A DNA stretch of 64,000 nt from Acidobacteriota bacterium (GTDB lineage: Bacteria > Acidobacteriota > Blastocatellia > Pyrinomonadales > Pyrinomonadaceae), in contig CP065003.1 of assembly GCA_016700175.1 (NCBI GenBank), positions 2,924,001-2,988,000 on the forward strand. The letters are read 5' to 3'. Within the stretch, counting starts at the first letter, position 1. The number at the start of each line of letters is the position of its first letter. Below, piece after piece: positions 27,331 to 35,189 of this stretch. The position numbers and the translations under genes were made by a program. Under the pieces are notes generated by a model. It searched no databases and was not told the DNA's origin. It saw nothing but the letters and a program-made list of their open reading frames with translations.

Positions 27331-27720
27331 ATGAAAAAGACGATCTCATTGATTCTGGTTCTGATCTTCTCTTCGTGCTCACTCATCACGGACGAGAACC
27401 GGAAAACGGTGAACTTCAGTTCCGGAGAATCGGCGGAGGTCTTTATCGAAGAGGAAACGGCTGGCGGCGAGCGTGTGATGATCGTCGATTACCGCAGCGA
27501 TACAAAGGTCAGGAAGGAAGACGAGGTCGAAAGACAGGTCGGGGAGATATTGAAAGCGGTTGAGGGTGAGGCGGAGAAACGGGGCTTCACGAACGTGATC
27601 ATCAAATACAGATTCCCTTCGGACAGGATCCACACCGCGAACGAGAACGTCTATTCGGGCCTCTTGTTCGAGGCGGAACAGATCGAGAACGGGTCGTGGA
27701 AGCTGCGGCGTGTGAATTGA
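27331..27720 (+). CDS. Small lipoprotein, 129 aa
   Basis: The signal ends in a lipobox (LIFSSC), so the mature protein should be lipid-anchored at Cys16. The remainder is charged, with a helical segment (EDEVERQVGEILKAVEGEAE) and a strand-like end. I recognise no family. It lies between oriC and dnaN, 51 bases before dnaN, and may share its transcript. Confidence 0.75.
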   Translation: MKKTISLILVLIFSSCSLITDENRKTVNFSSGESAEVFIEEETAGGERVMIVDYRSDTKVRKEDEVERQVGEILKAVEGEAEKRGFTNVIIKYRFPSDRIHTANENVYSGLLFEAEQIENGSWKLRRVN

Positions 27721-27771
27721 GGGAAAGTGGAATAAGATTGGGAGAATCAACGAACAGGAGTTAGCGAAGAA

Positions 27772-28953
27772 ATGGAATTCAAGATCGAGCAAAGCGCTCT
27801 CAAGGAAGAACTGGGATTCGTACAAGGCATCGTCGAGAAAAAGTCCACGATCCCGGTACTTTCCAATATTCTCATCGAGTCCGTCGGCGAGAACACGATC
27901 CGGATAATCGGAACCGACCTTGACGTCACGATCCGCTGTGAGGCCGAAGCAGAGATCATCGAAGGCGGCTCGATGTGCGTCCAGGCACGCAAGATCTTCG
28001 ACGTCGTAAGGCTTCTCCCTGACGGGACGCTTCATTTCAAGAAGGACGACAACGACTGGGTCAACCTCAAATGCGGACAGGCAAAGTACCGTTTCGCGGG
28101 AGTTTCCAGGGACCAGTTCCCCGAAGTTCCCGTGTTCAAATCGGCTCCTCTTTCGCTGCCGGCGGCGATCTTCAATCACTTCATCGTCAACACCAGCTTT
28201 GCGATCACAAACGAGCAGTCGCGGTTCACGCTCTCGGGCGCCAAGTTCATGATCGAGGAAGGCACGGCCAGGATGGTTACGACCGACGGCTACCGTCTGG
28301 CGTATATCGACAAGAAGATAGACGGTCTCAAAGACGAATCGATGGACTCGCTCATACCGAAGAAGGCCCTGATCGAGCTCGTGAAGATCTCGCGCGGAAC
28401 GGGCGCCGCGGTCAGTTTCGGCGAGGACCAGAACCATATCTATTTCGAGGTCGACAATCGTCTGCTTATCACCCGAAAGCTTTCGGGAACTTTCCCCAAT
28501 TACGACATGGTGATCCCTAAAGACAATGACAAGCGAGCCGAGTTCGATTCGAACGAGATGAAAGACGCGGTAGCGCGCGTGTCTTTGATGGCCGATGAAA
28601 GGACCCGGTCCGTGAAACTGAAGATCAAGGAGAACGAGATAGAAGTCACCGCTCATTCCAGCGAGGAAGGCGAGGCCGTAGAACGGGTCGATGCCGTGTA
28701 CGAAGGGCCTGAAACCGAGATCGGATTCAACGCGCAATATCTTCAGGACTTCCTCTCGGTCGCGTCGAGTGCAGGGGCAGAGGCCTCGGAAACGGAGCAG
28801 GAAACCGACGGCGAGAAGGTAATGGTCCGGGAGACCGGCGGATCGCCGCTTATCTCTTTCGAGTTCAAGAACAGCAACGGCCAGGTGCAGATGCGCATAG
28901 CGGGCGAATCCGATTACGAGTACCAGTACGTCGTGATGCCTTTGAGGATATGA
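27772..28953 (+). CDS. dnaN: DNA polymerase III beta subunit (sliding clamp)
   Basis: DnaN encircles DNA and tethers the replicative polymerase and other clamp users. The 393-residue length and three repeated clamp domains fit. The N-terminus (FKIEQSALKEELGFVQGIVEKK), the TDGYRLAY motif near residue 175 and the C-terminal YQYVVMPLRI are typical. An acidic insertion rich in Glu (about 335-350, AEASETEQETDGE) in the last domain is slightly longer than usual. The ATG follows a GGAG about 15 bases upstream. Its place right after oriC is the conserved one. Confidence 0.97.
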   Translation: MEFKIEQSALKEELGFVQGIVEKKSTIPVLSNILIESVGENTIRIIGTDLDVTIRCEAEAEIIEGGSMCVQARKIFDVVRLLPDGTLHFKKDDNDWVNLKCGQAKYRFAGVSRDQFPEVPVFKSAPLSLPAAIFNHFIVNTSFAITNEQSRFTLSGAKFMIEEGTARMVTTDGYRLAYIDKKIDGLKDESMDSLIPKKALIELVKISRGTGAAVSFGEDQNHIYFEVDNRLLITRKLSGTFPNYDMVIPKDNDKRAEFDSNEMKDAVARVSLMADERTRSVKLKIKENEIEVTAHSSEEGEAVERVDAVYEGPETEIGFNAQYLQDFLSVASSAGAEASETEQETDGEKVMVRETGGSPLISFEFKNSNGQVQMRIAGESDYEYQYVVMPLRI

Positions 28954-28987
28954 TCGCGGAGTCCCGGCAGCGGCCTCTCCTCCTCAT

Positions 28988-29731
28988 ATGAAGCAATGCC
29001 CGAAATGCGGTAACACCTACACGGACGAGACCCTCAGTTTCTGTCTGACGGACGGCGCTGTTCTTGAGGAGCTTGACGGTCCGGACACGGAACCGATCCC
29101 GGCATCACAAACAAGGCAGAACGCTCGTGTAAAGATAGATCTTTCCGAAAGGGAACAACCTTCCGCCGAACCTCTGGGAGCGACGTCCGTTGGATCTGAG
29201 TCCGGACGGAGCGGCGTCAACATTAAGATTGTCGTGGCGATCATCGTCGCGCTCCTCTTTCTGACGGCACTCACATCAGCGGTCGGAGTTTACTTCTTTT
29301 TCATCAGTTCAAACGGAAACTCCGGATTACCCGAATCCGGGAACAGAAGTGACAACTCGGAAGTTGAGGAACTGAAGCAGAGGATAGAGGAACTCAGCAA
29401 CAGGCTCGAGAACGGTTCCGATAACAGTCAGAATGCCGAAGACGACCCGCCACCGACTCCCGAAACAGAACCGACCTACGAAGAAGACCCGGAATACGAC
29501 GAAGAGGTCATCAAGCGCGTGAACTCGCCCGGCGACGGGTTTCTTGCATTGCGCGACCGCCCTAGCGCCAGCGCGGGAAACAGGCTCGCGAAGATCCCTC
29601 ACGGCGACATTGTCGTGATGGAAGGCTGTCAGTCGAACACGCAGACCATCGGCGGAAGGACCGGCCGCTGGTGCCGAGTCCGCTGGGAAGGAAAGACCGG
29701 ATGGGTGTTCGATGTGTGGCTGACGGACTGA
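28988..29731 (+). CDS. Zinc-ribbon, single-span membrane protein with SH3 domain
   Basis: The N-terminal zinc ribbon (CPKCGNTYTDETLSFCLTDG) has paired Cys at 4/7 and a later Cys. One membrane helix follows at about 78-102, then an acidic coiled/low-complexity linker (EELKQRIEELSNRLEN). The C-terminal bacterial SH3 fold (LALRDRPSASAGNRLAKIP ... GRWCRVRWEGKTGWVFDVWL) probably faces the periplasm. Such zinc-ribbon starts are common in Acidobacteriota proteins of unknown role. It lies 34 bases after dnaN. Confidence 0.75.
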   Translation: MKQCPKCGNTYTDETLSFCLTDGAVLEELDGPDTEPIPASQTRQNARVKIDLSEREQPSAEPLGATSVGSESGRSGVNIKIVVAIIVALLFLTALTSAVGVYFFFISSNGNSGLPESGNRSDNSEVEELKQRIEELSNRLENGSDNSQNAEDDPPPTPETEPTYEEDPEYDEEVIKRVNSPGDGFLALRDRPSASAGNRLAKIPHGDIVVMEGCQSNTQTIGGRTGRWCRVRWEGKTGWVFDVWLTD

Positions 29732-29735
29732 ACAA

Positions 29736-29762
29736 TGGTCAGTGTTCATCGATCAATGACCA
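29736..29762 (+). terminator. Possible hairpin after the zinc-ribbon gene
   Basis: TGGTCAGTG pairs with CAATGACCA with one mismatch. No T run follows. It shares CATCGATCAATG with the terminator at 9485-9516, so it may be a small repeated hairpin. Confidence 0.4.
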
Positions 29763-29828
29763 ATTAAGAGCGCCATAGGCGCGACATGTTAATAGCAGTT
29801 CGTGTCTCCCAACAGTCTCCGGCTCCGA

Positions 29829-30944
29829 TCAGTTTCCCAACTCCGACCAGAGCGTCTTCAGGCTCATCATCATCTGGTCGATCGAATAGTTCTTTTCAGC
29901 AAACTCCCTCGCCTCTTTCGCCCGTTTTTCGCGCAGTTTCCTGCTCTTGATCAGAGACAGGATCTTGTTCGCGAGTTCTTCTTCGTCGCCTCGGACGAAG
30001 ACCTCCGCCCGCCGTCCTCCATCGGTCATCTCCGCCAGAAGGTCGGTGTCCGAAACGACCGAAGGAAGCCCCAGCATCATCGCTTCCGCGACCGCGAGGG
30101 GCGCCGATCCGTTATCGGCCGAGTAAACGAACAGGTCCATAGAAGAAAGCACACGGTCCGAATCCTCTCTATCGGCTATGAAGAAAACGCGGTCGCCTAT
30201 CCCAGACTCATCGCATAATTCCGCGCATTCTGCCAGCATAAATTCGCCGCCCTTGCCGACAAGTCCGGCGAAGGCGAATCTCACGTTCTCGTGCTTATCC
30301 AATACTTTCGGCAGCGCTCGGCATATTGTGATCTGGTCGATCCCCGAAGAATCATCGAACGGCGCCTTCATTCCCATAAGAATGTGATCGTCAGTCAGAC
30401 CGAGCTCGGACCGCAAGGTCCTTCCGCGCGAAACCAGCCTATTGCGGTCGATACCGGGCGGAACGAAAAAGAAGTTCTTTCGGGTGTCGATGCCTGAATC
30501 CCTCAGCATCGCGAATGCCGTACGCGAAGGGAGCAGGACGGCGTGCGAGATTCGAGCCGCCGACCGCAGGCCGAATCTCTCGGAAACATCCGCTTTGTCG
30601 AATTGCTGGTCCTGAAGATGAAGGACCCTCCTGACCGGACCGCCGGCTATGGAAGCGATCCTTGCGAGAAATGCTTCGCCGATGCCGAACGCGTGGACAA
30701 CATCTATCTCTCGTTCGCGGATGATGTTGCGGAGGCGGTACGCGCCGTTCAGGTCGAGCGAACCTTCGCTCTCAAGCCGGTAGAAAGCGGACGCGTGTAA
30801 CTCGAACTCTTCTTCGAGAGCCCCGGGATCAAAAGCGGCGACGGCAACGTCGAGCCCGAAACGCCGGGCGTTCCGGCATATGTCGAGCGCAACCGTTCCC
30901 GAGTCCCTTTCCTCGGGCCTGAAAAGGATCAGAAGTACTTTCAT
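29829..30944 (-). CDS. Glycosyltransferase family 4 protein, 371 aa
   Basis: A GT-B fold is expected. The N-terminal Rossmann half opens KVLLILFRPEERDSG. The C-terminal nucleotide-sugar half has SADNGSAPLAVAEAMMLGLP, close to the E-x7-E retaining motif region of GT4 enzymes. The donor and acceptor are unknown. It has no sugar-pathway neighbours; a repeat array lies upstream of its start. A second GT4 gene lies at 58219-59373 but is not close in sequence. Confidence 0.75.
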   Translation of the reverse strand: MKVLLILFRPEERDSGTVALDICRNARRFGLDVAVAAFDPGALEEEFELHASAFYRLESEGSLDLNGAYRLRNIIREREIDVVHAFGIGEAFLARIASIAGGPVRRVLHLQDQQFDKADVSERFGLRSAARISHAVLLPSRTAFAMLRDSGIDTRKNFFFVPPGIDRNRLVSRGRTLRSELGLTDDHILMGMKAPFDDSSGIDQITICRALPKVLDKHENVRFAFAGLVGKGGEFMLAECAELCDESGIGDRVFFIADREDSDRVLSSMDLFVYSADNGSAPLAVAEAMMLGLPSVVSDTDLLAEMTDGGRRAEVFVRGDEEELANKILSLIKSRKLREKRAKEAREFAEKNYSIDQMMMSLKTLWSELGN

Positions 30945-31031
30945 AGGCGCTGCCGGTAAGCGCCAACATCTTAGCGTAACTCGGTTTCAAGTTGTAGGGA
31001 GACGTGCGGGCCGTGGAATCACGAGGAACCT

Positions 31032-31462
31032 TCTTCTTTCCGGATCTTTGCGCCTTCGCGCCTTTGCGGGAACTGCTTTATTCCGTATCAAATCGGAACT
31101 GGCCAAGGATCGAGACTCTCGCAAAGACGCAAAGACGCCAAGAGCCGCCAAGGACTCGGTAGCAACCTCGTACTAGAACTTCTTCTCCTTTCGGTTTTTT
31201 CTTCTTTGCGGAACTTTGCGCCTTTGCGGGAACCGCTTTAGTCCGTATCAAATTGCAGTTGGCCAAGGATCGAGATTCTCGCAAAGACGCAAAGCCGCCA
31301 AGTGCTGCAAAGGAGTAAGTTCCAACCGCACAACCTAGCCTCGTTTCCTTATCAGGCTTTTCTTCTTTGCGAATCTTTGCGCCTTCGCGCCTTTGCGAGA
31401 GATCTTCAGTCTTTATCAATGGAGCCTTTGGGTTGAAACAGGAGACTCTCGCAAAGACGCCA
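31032..31462. repeat. Three palindromic CTTTGCG-type repeats
   Basis: The copies are about 31032-31153, 31190-31314 and 31355-31462. Each starts with a left arm like TCTTTGCG...CGCCTTTGCGGGA and ends with the complement TCGCAAAGACGCAAAG...CCGCCAAG. The last is truncated and abuts the 3' end of the SRPBCC gene. No ORF in the stretch is convincing. Confidence 0.88.
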
Positions 31463-31469
31463 GGTAGAA

Positions 31470-31952
31470 TCAGGCAGCGTTGCTCGCCGGAACGAACTTC
31501 GGCTGGAGGATCTCCTCCACCGCCCGGAAGCGGAAGTCGAAGATGTAGCGCAGTTCCCTCCGCACATACCAGTGCGCGATGTCCCCGAGCGGCTTAAGCG
31601 GAAGGCGATACCTTACGCGGTCCTTGATCTCGGTTCTTTCTTTACCGATCTCCTTAAAGGTGTGGCGATGGATCCACTGGGTGTACGGGCTCTTCAGCGC
31701 CTCGTCGGTAAAAGAGAAAGGCGGGTCCCATTCGGAGATCAGGGTCTTCCAGGTCATAGGGACGCCGCGCAGTTTCAGCCGGTAATCGATGAGCGTGCCT
31801 TCACCGATCTCGATCGGCTCGGGAGTCGTGATCCGGAAATTGAGCTCCGGCGGCGTGATGCGCTCCAGGTTCCTCGCGTCGGCGAAGAACTCGAATGTTT
31901 CTTCGATCGGAAGATCGATCACCTGTTTTCTTTCGAGGATGTGTTCTGCCAT
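31470..31952 (-). CDS. SRPBCC (START/polyketide-cyclase-like) protein, 160 aa
   Basis: The N-terminus (VIDLPIEETFEFFADARNLERITPP) has the typical SRPBCC start of 'P...VF.F..D..N...I.P'. The rest is a lipid- or ligand-binding helix-grip fold, with LRGVPMTWKTLISEWDPP in the middle. The ligand cannot be read. It stands alone in the middle of the palindromic repeat array, with repeats on both sides. Confidence 0.8.
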   Translation of the reverse strand: MAEHILERKQVIDLPIEETFEFFADARNLERITPPELNFRITTPEPIEIGEGTLIDYRLKLRGVPMTWKTLISEWDPPFSFTDEALKSPYTQWIHRHTFKEIGKERTEIKDRVRYRLPLKPLGDIAHWYVRRELRYIFDFRFRAVEEILQPKFVPASNAA

Positions 31953-31998
31953 CGACTATTAATTCGCCTGGATCTCATCGAAGGATTCAACTATCGAG

Positions 31999-32613
31999 TT
32001 CTTCTTTGCGGTACATCGCGCCTTGGCGGGAGGTCTTCAGTCTTGGTCAACGGAGCTTTGGGGTGAAACAGGAGGCTCACGCAAAGACGCAAAGCCGCCA
32101 AGTGCCGCAAAGGAATCTGAACTGAATTCTCAAACGGTCTTCGATTTCTTTCGGTCTTTTCCTCTTTGCGTAACTTTGCGTCTTCGCGCCTTGGAGGGAG
32201 GTCTTCAGTCTTGGTCAAAGGAGCATTGGGGTGAAACAGGAGACTCTCGCAAAGACGCAAAGCCGCCAAGAACCGCAAAGGAATCTGAACTGAATTCTCA
32301 AACGGTCTTCGATTTCTTTCGGTCTTTTCCTCTTTGCGTAACTTTGCGTCTTCGCGCCTTGGAGGGAGGTCTTCAGTCTTGGTCAAAGGAGCATTGGGGT
32401 GAAACAGGAGACTCTCGCAAAGACGCAAAGCCGCCAAGTGCCGCAAAGGACTTGATTCCAAGCTCTTCCAAAAGCTTCTTCTAATTTCGGTCTTTTCTTC
32501 TTGGCGGGCCTTTGCGCCTCAGCGTCTTTGCGGGAGTCTTCCTTTCTCGACTGCAGTTCTTCCCCTCAAAACGACCCTCTCGCAAAGACGCAAAGCCGCC
32601 AAGTGCCGCAAAG
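31999..32613. repeat. Four more palindromic repeats, two as an exact 168-bp tandem
   Basis: Copies lie at about 31999-32113, 32148-32282, 32316-32450 and 32485-32613. The second and third belong to a near-perfect tandem duplication with a 168-base period (32105-32272 and 32273-32440). The arms carry CTCGCAAAGACGCAAAGCCG and its complement, as in the copies at 31032-31462. Confidence 0.9.
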
Positions 32614-32640
32614 AAAAAAGGCGGACCAAATTGGCCCGCC
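32610..32640 (-). terminator. Terminator of the permease gene
   Basis: GGCGG-A-CCA pairs with TGG-C-CCGCC, and on the minus strand a CCTTTTTTCTTT run follows. The last palindromic repeat joins it directly. Confidence 0.65.
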
Positions 32641-32660
32641 CAGAAGTCAAAACCCTCCCA

Positions 32661-34661
32661 TTACTCACTGCCGGGCTCATTGACTCCGGCAAAAAGCGAA
32701 TAGAAGAAATAGACGATCCGCGCAGGAATCGCAGCTGCGACTACGACAGAAGCATAGTAGTCGGCCATGAATCCCGACAGGTATACGACCAAGAGGATTA
32801 GGCTCAGAAGCACTACGTCAAGAACAAGCGAAGCGATCCTAATTACCAGATCATCGCGATCGCCTTTGTTCAGGTTACTGTTGTAGAATCCGAAGTGCGT
32901 GTAGATTCTCAATCCGACCAAAAGCCAGATCCCGAACCTTTCCCAGTTCGTGATCCCCAGTTCCGTCATCAGGTACCCGCACGACAGGAGCCCGAGGCAA
33001 GGGATCAGCGAAATATTCTTCCAGAGACTCGCGCCCACGATCCCTGCAGCGACCAGCAGATAGACCGTCATAGGTATCTTGTGCGACAGCGCCCTTAGCC
33101 AACCTTCCCCTTCTTCCGGTACCACGCTGAAGAAATCGGAGAACATCGTCGGATTAAAGTAATAAACGGTGAGAAGCACCGCGATAAGCAGCGGCAAGAG
33201 GATGAACCTCGAGTTGATATGCGGCACGAACCTCTTCGATCCCTCGAACTCCTTGTCCTTAACAAGTACACCCGCGCAGACCAGCACGAACGCGAACAAG
33301 GTACCGATCACCGTAAGGTCCGTGACCTCCTCCAGGTTCATGAACAGCGCCGGGATCGCGACCACGAGCCCCGTGATGATCGTCGAGAACCAGGGCGTCT
33401 GGAACTTCGGATGGATCGAAGAAAAGATCTTCGGCAGAAGGCCGTCGCGGCTCATCGCCATCCACAGTCTCGGCTGTCCGAGCTGGAATACCAGGAACAC
33501 GGTTCCGATGGCGATCACCGCGCTTACCGCGATCACCTGGGCCACCCAAGGAATGTTCACGCCTTCCGGACCGAACACGAACGCGAGCGGATCGCCGACG
33601 TTCAGGAATTGGTAACTGACCATCCCCGTCAGGACGAGCGCCAGCGCGACATACAGAACCGTACAGATCACAAGCGAAAGGATCATCGCCTTCGGAAGAT
33701 CGCGGTGCGGGTCCTTCGCTTCTTCAGCTGTCGTCGCAAGCGCGTCGAATCCGATGTAAGCGAAGAAGACACCGGCGACGCCTTTCAAAACACCCTCCAC
33801 GCCATTGGGCGCGAACGGCGACCAGTTTTCCGGTTGAACGTAATTGAATCCGAGCGATATGACGAGGAGGATGATGCCGATCTTCAGGATCGTCATCACG
33901 TTCGCGGCGAGTTTCGATTCTCGGATGCCAATAAACACAAGCGTCGTGATCACGAACGTGATCATCAGTGCGGGAAGATCGACAACCACGTGCCAACCTC
34001 CGACTACCGGTGCCGAGTTCCAGGCCGCGTAAGCTTCTACGACCCGAGGGGTCAATCCTTCGGAGATCTGCCCCAGCGCGTCGCCGCTCATACTCCGCAT
34101 CGCCTCAAGCGTCTGGCCCTGCGCGATCGCGCCCTCAATTACCTTTTGGCTGTCCTCAAAGGTCCTCGAAGCCGTAAGGTAGTCCATCGTGAGGTACGCC
34201 GGGATGTTGATCCCGTACCCGCGCAGCATTCCGGTGAAGTAGTCTGACCACGAGATCGCCACCGCGATGTTCCCGATCGCGTATTCGACGATCAGGTCCC
34301 AGCCGATGATCCACGCGATCAACTCGCCCATCGAGGCATAAGTATATGTATATGCCGACCCCGCGATGGGGATTCGCGACGCGAACTCCGCATAGCATAG
34401 CGCGGCGAAGCCGCAGGCGATCGCCGAAAAGATAAAGAGAAAAATCACCGCCGGTCCGCCGTCGTGCGAAGCCTGGCCGACCATCGCGAAGATGCCCGCT
34501 CCGATGATCGCCGCGATGCCAAGCATTGTCAGATCGAACAGGCCCAGCGACCTTCTTAAGTGCGTGCCGCCCTCGAGCTCGCTGAAATCGTGAGCCGTGA
34601 ATCCTGCCGCCGCGTCCGCCTTGATCTGCTCGATGGATTTCTTGCGGAATAGATTTCTCAT
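32661..34661 (-). CDS. APC-superfamily amino acid permease, 666 aa
   Basis: A cationic-amino-acid-transporter-like permease with about 14 hydrophobic segments. The first helix has the family glycine motif IAAIIGAGIFAMVG; an early helix-3/4 region reads YAEFASRIPIAGSAYTYTY. About 60 extra residues (about 155-215) form an extracytoplasmic loop between helices, and four further helices follow the standard core at the C-terminus. The substrate is not fixed by sequence. The start RNLFRKKSIEQI is Lys/Arg-rich and cytoplasmic. Confidence 0.88.
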   Translation of the reverse strand: MRNLFRKKSIEQIKADAAAGFTAHDFSELEGGTHLRRSLGLFDLTMLGIAAIIGAGIFAMVGQASHDGGPAVIFLFIFSAIACGFAALCYAEFASRIPIAGSAYTYTYASMGELIAWIIGWDLIVEYAIGNIAVAISWSDYFTGMLRGYGINIPAYLTMDYLTASRTFEDSQKVIEGAIAQGQTLEAMRSMSGDALGQISEGLTPRVVEAYAAWNSAPVVGGWHVVVDLPALMITFVITTLVFIGIRESKLAANVMTILKIGIILLVISLGFNYVQPENWSPFAPNGVEGVLKGVAGVFFAYIGFDALATTAEEAKDPHRDLPKAMILSLVICTVLYVALALVLTGMVSYQFLNVGDPLAFVFGPEGVNIPWVAQVIAVSAVIAIGTVFLVFQLGQPRLWMAMSRDGLLPKIFSSIHPKFQTPWFSTIITGLVVAIPALFMNLEEVTDLTVIGTLFAFVLVCAGVLVKDKEFEGSKRFVPHINSRFILLPLLIAVLLTVYYFNPTMFSDFFSVVPEEGEGWLRALSHKIPMTVYLLVAAGIVGASLWKNISLIPCLGLLSCGYLMTELGITNWERFGIWLLVGLRIYTHFGFYNSNLNKGDRDDLVIRIASLVLDVVLLSLILLVVYLSGFMADYYASVVVAAAIPARIVYFFYSLFAGVNEPGSE

Positions 34662-34875
34662 AGTCTTTTCCTTACCGGGTATCAGAGAAGTATCGAAATG
34701 TGAGCGAGAAACTGTGGGAATAGCTGATTTTGCCTGTGAATTTTAACCGAAAACCTAAGAATTGCAACAGATTGGGAAACAAAGGCGCATCCTTCGGACC
34801 GCCTGCTGACAGTTGCAGCGTGAACGGGTTAGAATTGACGGTAACCTCGACAGACACTCGGGAGCACATTTAACG

Positions 34876-35148
34876 ATGGAATGGAAGATCTTCTGGACCG
34901 CATTCGCCACACTTTTTCTTGCTGAACTGGGCGACAAGACCCAGCTTGCCGTCTTCGCGATGACGGCGAAGACGAAGGCGATCGCTTCGGTCTTTCTCGG
35001 GGCTTCGCTGGCGCTCGTGATCGTTACGCTGATCGGTGTGTTGGCGGGAGGCTTGATCTCGCAGTACGTTCCGGCCGAGTGGCTCCAGAGGGTTGCCGCG
35101 GTGATATTCATCTCGGTAGGAGTGCTTATGCTCTTCGGTAAGATCTGA
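34876..35148 (+). CDS. Half-size UPF0016 (GDT1/TMEM165-like) cation transporter, 90 aa
   Basis: The single repeat has the signature LAELGDKTQLAVFAM (E-x-G-D-K-T) near residues 14-28 and three hydrophobic helices. Full-size family members have two such repeats and export Mn2+ or Ca2+. The 90-residue version must pair with itself or with another half-protein; no second half is visible next to it. The ATG at 34876 follows a GGGAGC about 9 bases upstream; the longer frame from 34813 lacks this. It is divergent from the permease. Confidence 0.85.
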   Translation: MEWKIFWTAFATLFLAELGDKTQLAVFAMTAKTKAIASVFLGASLALVIVTLIGVLAGGLISQYVPAEWLQRVAAVIFISVGVLMLFGKI

Positions 35149-35189
35149 GGCCTTTTACGCTTGTCCCTCCCAAAGAACGATTCGCGAAT

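Noticed and set aside
27379..28737. Minus-strand frame opposite dnaN and the lipoprotein gene
   Set aside because: Antisense shadow of dnaN; the composition is that of a reversed coding strand.
32023..32484. Plus- and minus-strand frames in the palindromic repeats
   Set aside because: They repeat the same peptide three times because the DNA repeats; both strands are open, so this is repeat sequence, not a protein gene.
31032..32613. Repeat array as a CRISPR
   Set aside because: Units are 110-168 bases, palindromic and variably spaced; there are no short unique spacers and no cas gene nearby.
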